The position numbers and the translations under genes are program-made. From positions 1-20,970 of IMG/VR virus record IMGVR_UViG_3300049914_000023: a DNA stretch of 20,970 nt, one strand, 5' to 3'. Positions within the stretch are counted from its first letter, which is position 1, and every line of letters starts with the position of its first letter. Positions 6,949-14,306 of this stretch are shown here, one piece after another. The stretch is from a virus. The notes below the pieces were generated by a model. The model searched no databases and was not told the origin of the DNA. It was given only the letters and a program-made list of their open reading frames with translations.

Positions 6949-7596
6949 CGCTTTGTTATCTTGTGCTTTCGCACAAGGCCAGACTATCGCTTCTCCCCTA
7001 GGGGAGTCGGGTCGCTTAGTCGTTGCGGGTGGTTAAGAGCCTTCATGCTCAGATAGTAAGCGTCCAGGCTGTCGAGAACCTCTTGCGACCGTGGACGGTT
7101 TTGCCCATACTGGCCTCCGCCCCACGTGTGCCCCAGTTGCCTGACGTGTTCCTGGAACTTCAAAGCAAGTTCCGCCTGACGTTTCTTCGTAATCATGTGC
7201 GGATACACTTCCTGTAGGAAGGCGTAGGCCCTCTTAGCAGTCAGCACCCAGCGCATCATGCAGCACGTCTTGTCGCCATAACGGGTGATGTACCCAGGAA
7301 CCAGTTCATGGAGCCTCACGATCGCCTCTGCTGGCTCTTTCATGCCAATCTGTATCCTCAACTGATAGCCGGGTGTCTTTTGTCTTCCAGCCCGAACGAT
7401 ACACCATATCTTCAAGATGGTGACAGTTCCCTCGCCATCCATGAGGCCAGCAAAGTATGCCTGTTGCTCACTATTCATTTTTCACCTTCCCTCTGGTGGC
7501 CCTCATCGCTTCTGGTCAGAATACCAGGCTGTGGGCTTTCCATGTTCTTCAGACCCGAACCGGCCATCGGCATCCTAGCAAAGCCAGGAGCCTCCT
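6949..7596 (-). mobile_element. Group I intron with homing endonuclease, within the capsid gene
   Basis: This 648-nt insert divides the capsid gene between GGT and CAG codons without shifting the frame. In the transcript the group I core pairings can be read. P3 is UCGGGUC (7552-7558) with GACCCGA (7007-7013), 7 bp. P7 is GACUA (7017-7021) with UAGUC (6982-6986). P8 is CUCCCCUAGGGGAG (6993-7006), followed by J8/7 AAGCGA. P9 is a perfect 7-bp stem with a GAAA loop (6960-6977). Tentative P4 is GCCC/GGGC (7533-7536, 7499-7502) and tentative P5 is CUGGU/ACCAG (7512-7527). The 5' exon ends in U and the intron ends in G, as the family requires. P1 may be exon CGGU with intron GCCG. The exact ends are inferred; the presence of the intron is well supported. 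Confidence 0.85.
6984..7478 (-). CDS. LAGLIDADG homing endonuclease inside the intron
   Basis: This 164-residue protein carries one LAGLIDADG motif near its start (AYFAGLMDGEGTV, about residues 7-19, with the catalytic acid at D14 or E16). Single-motif members of this family act as homodimers that cut an intron-less copy of the target gene, so that repair copies the intron in. The C-terminal SLDAYYLSMKALN is the usual closing helix. Start: ATG at 7478 with AAGGTGA close upstream. The last 13 or so codons coincide with ribozyme elements P7, P3 and P8, and the TAG stop is part of the P7 3' strand. The expected target is the capsid gene at the NQYG codons of relatives that lack the intron. Confidence 0.9.
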   Translation of the reverse strand: MNSEQQAYFAGLMDGEGTVTILKIWCIVRAGRQKTPGYQLRIQIGMKEPAEAIVRLHELVPGYITRYGDKTCCMMRWVLTAKRAYAFLQEVYPHMITKKRQAELALKFQEHVRQLGHTWGGGQYGQNRPRSQEVLDSLDAYYLSMKALNHPQRLSDPTPLGEKR

Positions 7597-7863
7597 ACCG
7601 TATTGGTTCAGCGTGGCGTTGAGAGAACTGATGGAGAAGGCCGCCTCGGTTCCTGCCGTGCCTTCGGTCAGGGCCGTGGTGGTGGCGGTGATCTTCTCGA
7701 ATTTCCGGAACAAAATACTTCTGCCCCAGTTGCTCGGCACGCTTCGCTTCGTGCCGAACTGGGTGTGGAGCAATCGCGGAAGCAGCCGGTCGAGCAGCAC
7801 CTTGTCGTAGAAGCTGCGCAACTCGGTTGAAAACCCGCTTGATGTAGTTCCATGCATTGCCAC
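7597..7863 (-). CDS. Major capsid protein, N4-gp56 family, exon 1
   Basis: This exon encodes the first 89 residues of the head-shell protein. The family's hallmarks are clear: FSTELRSFYDKVLLDRLLPRLL, a FGTKRSVP segment, SILFRKFEKITATTTALTEGT, and NQYG at the end of the exon. The start is GTG at 7863, with AAGGAGG 6 nt upstream; the ATG at 7857 is less well spaced. Reading on into the intron gives an unrelated tail of 15 residues and a stop at 7549, so the gene makes a full product only after splicing. The binding site lies within a hairpin (see 7868-7896). The gene follows the scaffold-like gene after 43 nt. Confidence 0.9.
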
Positions 7864-7867
7864 TGTA

Positions 7868-7896
7868 GTCCTCCTTATTCGTTGTTAGAGGAGGAC
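7868..7896 (-). promoter_or_regulatory. Hairpin covering the capsid gene's ribosome binding site
   Basis: An 8-bp perfect inverted repeat (GUCCUCCU and AGGAGGAC in the mRNA) with a 13-nt loop fills most of the 43-nt gap between the scaffold-like gene and the capsid gene. The downstream arm contains the capsid gene's AGGAGG, and the GTG start follows 4 nt later. Folded, the stem would hide the binding site until a ribosome finishing the upstream gene, or another factor, opens it. This suggests translational coupling or timed synthesis. The repeat is seen; the regulatory role is inferred. Confidence 0.55.
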
Positions 7897-7906
7897 CACC
7901 GCGTGT

Positions 7907-8644
7907 TCACACGAACTGTGCGCCCTTCTTCCTAGCTTCGGTCTTCATCTTCTCGAAGCCGGACTTGTCCTTCTCCCAGTCAGCCACCGTCTCGTGCTTG
8001 GACGCTTCCGGTGCGCTGCCTGTGCCGCCAGGTACAGCGGTCTCGCCACGCGCCTCGCGCAGAAGCCTCTGTATCTCAGCGAGTTCCTGCTTCAGGGAAG
8101 CGAGTTCGCTGGTCGGAGCCTGCTTCTGCAACTCTGTCTGCTTCTTGTCTCGCGCCTCCACCAACACGTCGTCGAAGAACTCAGGGCTGCCCTTCGCCAG
8201 CCTGTCCAGGCTGAACGGTAGGTCGGTCTCCTTGAGTCCTGCCTTGCGTAGTTCTTGACTCATGTAGGTGTAGGGGTCGAGGGGAGCATTTTGGCGTGCG
8301 GCTTGCCCCTGCTGGCGTGCGGCCTGGGCACGTTGGCGGGCTGCCTGTACCTTCGGCGCGGTCTCCTCGGTCTCCATCGCCTCGGCCAGTGCATCCGTTG
8401 ATGTGCCCATTTCCTGGGAAAGACCCTCAATCCTCTCGTTCAGTTCGCGTCGGAGAGACGCTGTCAGGCGGTCGTTACTTGATTGCACAGCCCGTTGCAA
8501 CTTGTCAACGATGGGCGTCAATTGCTCGGCCACCACAGCAGCGATCTCCTCTTTCGACAATGGCCCGGGCGGTGTCCCTGTGCTGGCTCCCCCCTGCGGG
8601 GAAGTCCCAGCGGAACCCTGTGCCCCTGGGGTATCGTCTGCCAC
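7907..8644 (-). CDS. Probable head scaffolding protein
   Basis: This 245-residue protein has the composition and place of a scaffold: directly upstream of the capsid gene, rich in charged and small residues, and largely helical. Residues 1-30 are a Gly/Pro/Thr-rich arm. Residues about 30-95 form a coiled coil (EEIAAVVAEQLTPIVDKLQ and onward). Residues about 96-118 are Gln/Ala/Arg-rich with QAARQ-type repeats, and a second coiled coil lies at about 170-205. The C-terminus is basic (KMKTEARKKGAQFV), the usual capsid-binding end of scaffolds. GTG at 8644 is preceded by a near-perfect AAGGAGGTGAT and, about 50 nt upstream, by a putative promoter. No protease motif was seen. The assignment rests on composition and context rather than on a sequence family. 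Confidence 0.7.
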   Translation of the reverse strand: MADDTPGAQGSAGTSPQGGASTGTPPGPLSKEEIAAVVAEQLTPIVDKLQRAVQSSNDRLTASLRRELNERIEGLSQEMGTSTDALAEAMETEETAPKVQAARQRAQAARQQGQAARQNAPLDPYTYMSQELRKAGLKETDLPFSLDRLAKGSPEFFDDVLVEARDKKQTELQKQAPTSELASLKQELAEIQRLLREARGETAVPGGTGSAPEASKHETVADWEKDKSGFEKMKTEARKKGAQFV

Positions 8645-8667
8645 TCGGTATCACCTCCTTAATGATG

Positions 8668-8702
8668 ACTGTACCACAACTCCAAACTGGTGTATAGATC
8701 GC
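8668..8702 (-). promoter_or_regulatory. Putative promoter B, before the scaffold and capsid genes
   Basis: On the minus strand the sequence reads GCGATCTAT (8702-8694), then 20 nt, then TACAGT (8673-8668) preceded by TGG, an extended -10 form. It lies in the only gap (58 nt) between the 1606-residue gene and the scaffold-like gene, and the 9-mer abuts the TAG stop. Start of transcription would fall near 8660, giving a short leader with the Shine-Dalgarno sequence. Two other sites (20924-20958 and 705-739) have the same 9-mer and the same spacing to TANANT. The upstream box does not resemble the sigma-70 -35 sequence, so an alternative sigma factor or an activator is likely. Confidence 0.5.
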
Positions 8703-11700
8703 CTAGCCAACATGCCACGCACCGGCGCGCGTTGCCTTGGGTGCTGGTCGCGCCCGCCAGACACGCGAGCCGTAGAACGCCGATGGTCGCCTCGGCCCAC
8801 GGGAGCGCCTGCTGTACTCTCCCGGCGTCGCCTTGGCGTACGGCACGTTGTACGTCTTGCCCCCGTAACTGACACCCGTGCCACCTGCGGTCGCGCCACC
8901 GTAGTATGTCTCCAAGAGCGGGTGCGCGGCCCAGTAAGCCCGTGCCGCCGCCGTGCCCTGGGCCTCCTTGACCTTGTAGTACTCAGCAATCTCCTTCTTG
9001 GCCTGCGTCCGCTGCGCCTGCTCCTCCTTGGGAACCTCTGGGTACTTCTCCTGCAACTGATCCATGAGGGCGGAAAGGCCCTTCTGCTCGGTGTTGGTGA
9101 GTTTGCCCCAGTCGCCGTCCACGTCGTAGAAGCGACTGATGAGCGCCTTTTCCTTCTCGTTCAGGCTGCGTGTGTAGCCAGGTGGCAGCCTCTCGATGAG
9201 GACGCCCCACGTGCGCGACTTCTCGTACCAGGCCAGTTTCTCCTCTTTGGTCTCGTCGTAGTACGTGCTCGACAGACCGAAGAACCAGGGGTACTTCTCC
9301 TTGAAGGCGTTGAGACGGCTGGTGTAGGTCGTCTTGTCGGTCGTCTGGAGCGGCCTGATCTCGTTGTAGTATTCGTTGCGGGCCGTCGCCAACTCCTGCT
9401 CGTCAACGTCCCGCAGTCTGGCCGTGCCGCCAATCAGGAGCGATGACAGTGCAGGGACAGCCGCCGAGACAGCCTGCTTCTCCTGGGCAGCCTTCCACAG
9501 TGCGCCGTCCTGGAGTTGCAGGGCCTTGGTCGCCTCGTCTTTGGTGATGACCTGGCCGGTCTCCGGGTTGATCTCCTTGTTCTCGAACATAGTAACCAGG
9601 GTCTTGCCGACCCGACTGGGATCATACTTCTCGTCGGGCGTCAGGCCGAAGCCCTTGCCCTCGCGCTCTGCCTTCATCTCCTCCGGCATGAGCATGGTCG
9701 TGGTGCGCTGGAAGACCGGCGACGCGGCCTCGCGCAGTGGCCGCTCCACGTTGATGCCCTCCGGCGGGATGATCCCCTTGAGGACACCCCAGTGCGCCAA
9801 CAGTGCCGTTGCCGCCTTGAAGGGGCGTGTCCATGCCGACTGATACGAGACCCAGTCGTTGGGGTCGCCCAACGCTCCCGTCGCCGCCGTGCCGATGATC
9901 CAGTGGGCAAACAGGTTCGGCCCCCAGCCCTGCAAGCCCTGCACGGCTCCACCCACGGGCGTTGTCTTGCGTTCGGCGTTGTAGAAGCTGGCCGTGAGCG
10001 GCTGATACAGCGGGTTGAACAGCGACTCCAGGTTGACGAAGAGCGGGTTGTCATCCCAGAAGTTCAGGGGGATCTGATTGCGCCACTGTACCGGCAGGTC
10101 TTTGTGGAGATCGGCCTGGGCTTCCTTGAGCCGCATGTACCCCATTGCCAGTGCCGGATACCTGGCTGCCCTCTCTGCCCAGCGTGCGATGCTGCGGGTG
10201 TACCAGAAGTGGAACGGGTAGATATATGCGAGAATTGTGTCCAGATTATTGCGTTCTGCGTAATTATGCAACGCAAAATCACGCATTAACACGCCGTACT
10301 TGGCAGCCACACCCTTCGCCGCGTTCATGGCCGGTAGCACATCGTGGTAGACCCACTGGCGGGCAGCGACGACACCGGCCGCGTTGGGCGAGTCTACGGT
10401 CGCCTCCCAGTGCTCAGTCGTCCAGCGCAGGAAGTCATCAAACACGGCATTGACCCGATCCCACGACTCCGCTGCCGCCGACGCTTGCATCTGGGCAGGC
10501 CCCTCAAGATGCGGCACTTGCGCGGCCACAGCAGGGGCAGGTGCGGCAATAGGCGGGGCAATAGGCGCGGCAATAGGGCCTTCCGCAGCAACAACGGGCG
10601 CAGGGGCAACGGCCGGGGCAGGCGCTGCCACTTTGCGGGCCTGGGCGACGATGGCGTCCTGGGCGCCCGTCGCCCCCATCATGTTGATCTCGTCGTCCGT
10701 GTAGCCCCATTCCCGGAGCAGCGTACGCGCCTTCACCGTGATCTCGCCACCAGGTGGCAAGGATCGGATGCGACTCACGGCGTCCTCGTAGTTCGTCTTG
10801 GTCGTCAGGCGCACGTCGTCCCACAGTTTGGCCGCGCGGGGGAAGTACCAGTCCCACGCCTCAGCCCGTTCCTGCCCCGCCTTCGTCAACGGGGCCAACG
10901 TCTCCTCGCCTGGGATCGCCTCTCCTGGCTTGCCCAAGAGCCAGTGGTTTTGCGCACGCGCCAGGTTCTTGAGTCGTTGTGTCTCCTCCCACGACTGCTG
11001 AGCGATCTTGAACGCTTCATCGTTGCGGCTACGGGCCAGGGCCTGGCTCACCGCAGCCATGCCCGCCGACTCGGTTTCCTCATACGCCTTGACGGCGTTA
11101 TCAATGACCTTCGCCACCTTGAGGGCCTGGGCCTGCTTCATGCCACCCTCAATGGCATCGGCCATCACCTGACTGGCATCCTCCCGAATGGCCCCCGTCT
11201 CCACGGTCGTTATCGCGGCGCGCTGTTCCATGCGCAACGACTCGGTGGCCCTACGAAACTGCTTCTGCGCCGTTGCCGCATCGCCGCTGAGCGACTTATT
11301 GAGCAAGCCCTGCAACTCATCGGCCATGCCGACTTCCCGCGCACGCGTGGCGATGTCGTCGGGCAAGACAGCACGCTCGTAGCGCACACCGGCCATGCCG
11401 ACTTCCCGCGCACGCGTGGCGATGTCGTCGGGCAAGACAGCACGCTCGTAGCGCACACCGGCCACGCCGGAGAGTTTCTGCATGGCCGCGTCCAGGTCAC
11501 CGCGTGAGAGGGACCCGTCCATCAGCGAGTCCAGGACACCAGCGTTCTGCGGCCCCAATGCTGTGCGCACCGCCTCCGGCATGGCGGGCCGGATGAGGCG
11601 TTGTACCCAGAGGCGGTTCCACACCCGCTCGGCGGCGTGCTTGTAGATGCGCATGGACGCCGCCCGCTCGATGGCCTGGCCCAGTCGCAAGAACGGCTCG

Positions 11701-13523
11701 CCACGCCGGAACGTCTTCAGCACGCCGCCCTCGAAGACGACATCCTTGAGTGGTGTCTTGACCAGGTACTCCGCACCGCCACCCACCTCGCCTGCGCCGA
11801 TGCCCGCAAAGGCACGGGGTACGGGGCCGAACTTATCTATCCACTTAGCCACCCCCTGCATGTTCTCCCAGGTGAACGTACCGTCCACCAGCTGCGGCAT
11901 GGTGTTGCCCATGAAGTTGCGCACGTTGTAGCCTGCGCCAAACAAGCCCATGTAGAGGTAGCGGGCTGACCAGTCCTTGATGGCCGCGTTCATGCGCTGG
12001 ATGGGGTTCATGGGGGAGTCGGGGAAGATGAGTTTGGCGGCGTCGTTGGTGAGACGCGCCATGCGCCCGCCCCACAGTGAAGCGGCGGCCCCCGCTTGCA
12101 CCTCGTTCAGAGGAACGTCGTCAGCCAGGTTGTACGACTTACGCACGGCAGCGATGGCTTCCTGGGCGATGCGTTCGGCCTTCGCCCAATCGGGAGCCTC
12201 GGTGTAACTGAGGGGATTGACACCCTTGGGGGCCAGGGCCGCCCGCCACAGAATCTGAGCACGCTTGCCCACCGCACTCTCACCGTAGACGGCCAGGTCG
12301 GGGATCTTGGCCTTGCCCTCCACCCAGGCCAGCACGCGAGCGACGCGTGCTGCTACGTCGTTGCCGCCGGTCGTTGAGATCAGGGCCGCCGTCTCGCCAG
12401 CATCTTCGACGAGGCGGGACCGCATGGCCGCATTGGTGGGGCGAAAGAGGTTGAACATCGAGCCGAGTTTCTCACCCACGGTCGGCGCAGCCAGACCGTG
12501 CTCTGTCATGTAACCCTTCGCGCCCGTCATGGCTGCCTTGCCCGCGTTCTGCATGGCGGCGGTGATCTCCTCCAGGCTGCGGGGGTCGGGGGCAAAGTGC
12601 AGTCGCGCCGCTTTGAGCATGGTGGTGGCATCCCAATCGTTGAGAGCGGACGGCAGTTTCACAGCAGACGTCAGGCGCTCGGCGAACCCTGGCTGCTCAG
12701 CGACGACTTTGCGCACCGCACTCAGCCACTTAGCGGAGTCCACCGCTCCACTTGCCGTCGCCTCAGCGATGGCCGTGTCAGTCAGTTTCAGTTCGTTGGC
12801 GATCTTGAGTTTGCCAAACACGGCCCCCGGCACCCACGTTGACGGGTCAGTCAATGCCCCCATAACCAACTGCACGGGGAAGCGTTGCCGGTAGAAGACT
12901 TCACGGGCTGCCTCATACGCCTTACCACCAAAGAGAGCATCAATACCCATAGCGGGGGTCCAATCGAGGAGTTCTCCTGCCACTGGTATAGCGATGCCCT
13001 CGGAGATGGCCCCCACGATGTTCAGGATACTTTCGCCACTGCGCACGACACCTCCCAGTATCGGCACGTCGCGCAGTGTACCACCCATGTACTCCTCTGG
13101 GGTCTCGGTCGGCTGCCATGCTTGCTGCGCGGCCTCACCCAAGAAGTGTGTCAGTGGCAACTCACCTGCCGCTGGCGGGGTGAACCGAGTATGTTCCCAG
13201 GCCACTTCCTGCGGCGTCAGTTCTCGCCGCTTACGGTCCTCGGAGGTGAACCAGCGCGTCAGTCCCTGCGTCAACTCCTGGCTGCCAGAATACCAGCCGG
13301 TCGGTGCCCAGTCGGTCGGTGCATATGGGGAAGCCGGGGCGGCACTCCGCTCCATGTAGTCGTCGGTGGCCGCGGCCTTCGCGTAGCCGAGGTCGTCCTG
13401 CTGCTGCTGTGACCAGCGGCTGTTCCAGAAGTCGCGCGCGCCCGTCGCAAGGTTAGCCTGCCACGCCTTGCGTTCGTCGTTGAGGCGCGTCCACCAGTCA
13501 GGCGAGCTCCAGGGGTCGGGCAT
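8703..13523 (-). CDS. Giant (1606 aa) probable internal virion protein
   Basis: This is the largest gene in the window and lies between the portal region and the scaffold. Start: ATG at 13523 with GGAGGTAGCG directly upstream. The N-terminus is Trp-rich (WSSPDWWTRLNDERKAW). A Gly/Ile-rich hydrophobic stretch follows at about 150-215. A segment with LFGAGYNVRNFMGN at about 525-540 and another with FHFWYTRSIARWAERA at about 1101-1116 resemble conserved patches in large phage polyvalent and internal virion proteins. An Ala/Pro linker lies at about 964-1006. The rest is mostly helical. A 23-residue unit (AGVRYERAVLPDDIATRARE...) is present twice in tandem at about 689-734. No catalytic motif was found. 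It is probably packaged in the head and ejected with or before the DNA; a tail tape-measure role is less likely given its place before the capsid gene. Confidence 0.75.
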   Translation of the reverse strand: MPDPWSSPDWWTRLNDERKAWQANLATGARDFWNSRWSQQQQDDLGYAKAAATDDYMERSAAPASPYAPTDWAPTGWYSGSQELTQGLTRWFTSEDRKRRELTPQEVAWEHTRFTPPAAGELPLTHFLGEAAQQAWQPTETPEEYMGGTLRDVPILGGVVRSGESILNIVGAISEGIAIPVAGELLDWTPAMGIDALFGGKAYEAAREVFYRQRFPVQLVMGALTDPSTWVPGAVFGKLKIANELKLTDTAIAEATASGAVDSAKWLSAVRKVVAEQPGFAERLTSAVKLPSALNDWDATTMLKAARLHFAPDPRSLEEITAAMQNAGKAAMTGAKGYMTEHGLAAPTVGEKLGSMFNLFRPTNAAMRSRLVEDAGETAALISTTGGNDVAARVARVLAWVEGKAKIPDLAVYGESAVGKRAQILWRAALAPKGVNPLSYTEAPDWAKAERIAQEAIAAVRKSYNLADDVPLNEVQAGAAASLWGGRMARLTNDAAKLIFPDSPMNPIQRMNAAIKDWSARYLYMGLFGAGYNVRNFMGNTMPQLVDGTFTWENMQGVAKWIDKFGPVPRAFAGIGAGEVGGGAEYLVKTPLKDVVFEGGVLKTFRRGEPFLRLGQAIERAASMRIYKHAAERVWNRLWVQRLIRPAMPEAVRTALGPQNAGVLDSLMDGSLSRGDLDAAMQKLSGVAGVRYERAVLPDDIATRAREVGMAGVRYERAVLPDDIATRAREVGMADELQGLLNKSLSGDAATAQKQFRRATESLRMEQRAAITTVETGAIREDASQVMADAIEGGMKQAQALKVAKVIDNAVKAYEETESAGMAAVSQALARSRNDEAFKIAQQSWEETQRLKNLARAQNHWLLGKPGEAIPGEETLAPLTKAGQERAEAWDWYFPRAAKLWDDVRLTTKTNYEDAVSRIRSLPPGGEITVKARTLLREWGYTDDEINMMGATGAQDAIVAQARKVAAPAPAVAPAPVVAAEGPIAAPIAPPIAAPAPAVAAQVPHLEGPAQMQASAAAESWDRVNAVFDDFLRWTTEHWEATVDSPNAAGVVAARQWVYHDVLPAMNAAKGVAAKYGVLMRDFALHNYAERNNLDTILAYIYPFHFWYTRSIARWAERAARYPALAMGYMRLKEAQADLHKDLPVQWRNQIPLNFWDDNPLFVNLESLFNPLYQPLTASFYNAERKTTPVGGAVQGLQGWGPNLFAHWIIGTAATGALGDPNDWVSYQSAWTRPFKAATALLAHWGVLKGIIPPEGINVERPLREAASPVFQRTTTMLMPEEMKAEREGKGFGLTPDEKYDPSRVGKTLVTMFENKEINPETGQVITKDEATKALQLQDGALWKAAQEKQAVSAAVPALSSLLIGGTARLRDVDEQELATARNEYYNEIRPLQTTDKTTYTSRLNAFKEKYPWFFGLSSTYYDETKEEKLAWYEKSRTWGVLIERLPPGYTRSLNEKEKALISRFYDVDGDWGKLTNTEQKGLSALMDQLQEKYPEVPKEEQAQRTQAKKEIAEYYKVKEAQGTAAARAYWAAHPLLETYYGGATAGGTGVSYGGKTYNVPYAKATPGEYSRRSRGPRRPSAFYGSRVWRARPAPKATRAGAWHVG
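10249..10276. repeat. Inverted repeat in an AT-rich patch
   Basis: TTGCGTT and AACGCAA form a 7-bp inverted repeat with a 14-nt centre. It sits inside an AT-rich patch (27 G+C of 70 at 10221-10290) in an otherwise GC-rich gene, within the codons for residues about 1083-1092 of the 1606-residue protein. It could be chance or a protein-binding site. Confidence 0.4.
10545..10577. repeat. 12-bp microrepeat, three units, Ala/Pro linker
   Basis: GGCAATAGG occurs at 10545, 10557 and 10569, with a 12-bp period. On the coding (minus) strand it gives the IAAPIAPPIAAP part of a flexible Ala/Pro linker in the 1606-residue protein. The period is a multiple of three, so copy-number change would alter linker length without breaking the frame. 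Confidence 0.7.
11321..11458. repeat. Perfect 69-bp tandem duplication in the giant gene
   Basis: Bases 11321-11389 and 11390-11458 are identical over 69 bases. The unit is 23 codons, so the frame is kept, and it repeats a helical segment of the 1606-residue protein. The absence of any difference between the copies points to a very recent duplication, or to an assembly error. Confidence 0.95.
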
Positions 13524-13525
13524 CG

Positions 13526-14305
13526 CTACCTCCGGGCGGGTGCCCTACGCTGTGGCACACGCTGAATGGGCCAGGGGCTGGCGTAACTCCCCATGCCGGT
13601 CGGATTTGCCATAACCCCCTGTTGCGCCTGGCGCTGCGGCGTCTGGCTGAGACTGGGCCGCACGACATCGCCAGGGCCTCCGACATCGGAGAACAGGCCA
13701 TGTTGGACGAACCAGTTGTAGCGCCAGTCTGCCTCGCTGGGCGGACGCCCATAGGTGGCGGCGAACTTCTCGCCCCATCCCCTATCGCGCATGGCAGCGG
13801 TGATAGCCGCTTGTGGCGTTTTGTTTTCACCACCAGCCATGTAGAAGTCAACCATGTTCTGCCCGCCGTGCGCTGCCTTGAATGCCGACCACCAGGCCGG
13901 GTCGTAGAAGCCAGAGGGCATATCCTCGGTGCCGGTGCCTGCCTGGGCAGTGGCGGCAGGAAGCCCCGGAGCATTGGGGGCGAATCCCTCTTTGTAGATG
14001 GAGAAGTTGGGACTTGTCCCCGCCCATGGGTCACGACTTGCTGGGGTTTCAGGATTTGCCGTTGCAGCGGGCCATAGCCCCGCCACGCCTGCTTCGGGTT
14101 CCGTGCCAGGGCTGTAGCCCGTTGCCCAGTTAGGGTTCGCAGCGGGCCGATTTTCCCCTTGCTCAATCCCGGGCGGCAAGGGCGTTGCAGTAGGTGCCGG
14201 TGCGCCCCACTGTTGCTGCGACCAACTCGTCGAGGGCTGCGATTTACGCGCCTTCACGGGTGGCAGTCCCTCGTCTTCCTCGTAGAGCCATCGTTTCTTT
14301 GCCAT
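13526..14305 (-). CDS. Hypothetical protein, Pro/Ala-rich N-terminal half
   Basis: This 259-residue protein is not recognised. The start ATG (14305) has GGAGGGTGAC directly upstream, and its stop lies 2 nt before the start of the giant gene. Residues 1-20 are charged (MAKKRWLYEEDEGLPP). Residues about 20-125 are low-complexity and rich in Pro, Ala, Thr and Gly, probably disordered. Residues about 125-215 look folded and aromatic (GFYDPAWWSAFKAAHGG, MRDRGWGEKFAATYGRPP, WRYNWFVQHGLF). The end is Gln/Pro/Arg-rich. Coupling to the 1606-residue gene suggests a partner virion protein, for example one that guides it into the head; this is inference from position. Confidence 0.8.
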   Translation of the reverse strand: MAKKRWLYEEDEGLPPVKARKSQPSTSWSQQQWGAPAPTATPLPPGIEQGENRPAANPNWATGYSPGTEPEAGVAGLWPAATANPETPASRDPWAGTSPNFSIYKEGFAPNAPGLPAATAQAGTGTEDMPSGFYDPAWWSAFKAAHGGQNMVDFYMAGGENKTPQAAITAAMRDRGWGEKFAATYGRPPSEADWRYNWFVQHGLFSDVGGPGDVVRPSLSQTPQRQAQQGVMANPTGMGSYASPWPIQRVPQRRAPARR

Positions 14306-14306
14306 G

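Noticed and set aside
6949-7596. Intein instead of an intron
   Set aside because: The frame is not continuous between the capsid parts and the endonuclease, and no intein splice motifs (an N-terminal Cys or Ser block, or a C-terminal HN) are present at the borders.
7549-7863. Frameshift or decay as the reason for the broken capsid frame
   Set aside because: The insert holds an intact endonuclease and paired group I core elements, and the two capsid parts rejoin cleanly in frame, so an intron explains the break better than mutation.
8403-9446. Plus-strand open frame of 347 codons
   Set aside because: It covers the antisense of the scaffold-like gene, the promoter gap and the giant gene, with no motif or binding site. 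The minus strand explains all of this sequence.
11321-11458. CRISPR-like repeat
   Set aside because: The two 69-bp units are directly adjacent, without spacers, and lie in frame in a coding gene. This is a tandem duplication.
10344-11507. Long plus-strand open frame of 387 codons
   Set aside because: It lies wholly antisense to the 1606-residue gene, lacks a credible binding site and has Arg/Leu/His-rich composition typical of a shadow frame in GC-rich DNA.
13498-14166. Second minus-strand frame of 222 codons over the Pro/Ala-rich gene
   Set aside because: The other frame (13526-14305) has a strong binding site and exact coupling to both neighbours. This one is Arg/Pro/Ser-rich and lacks a binding site.
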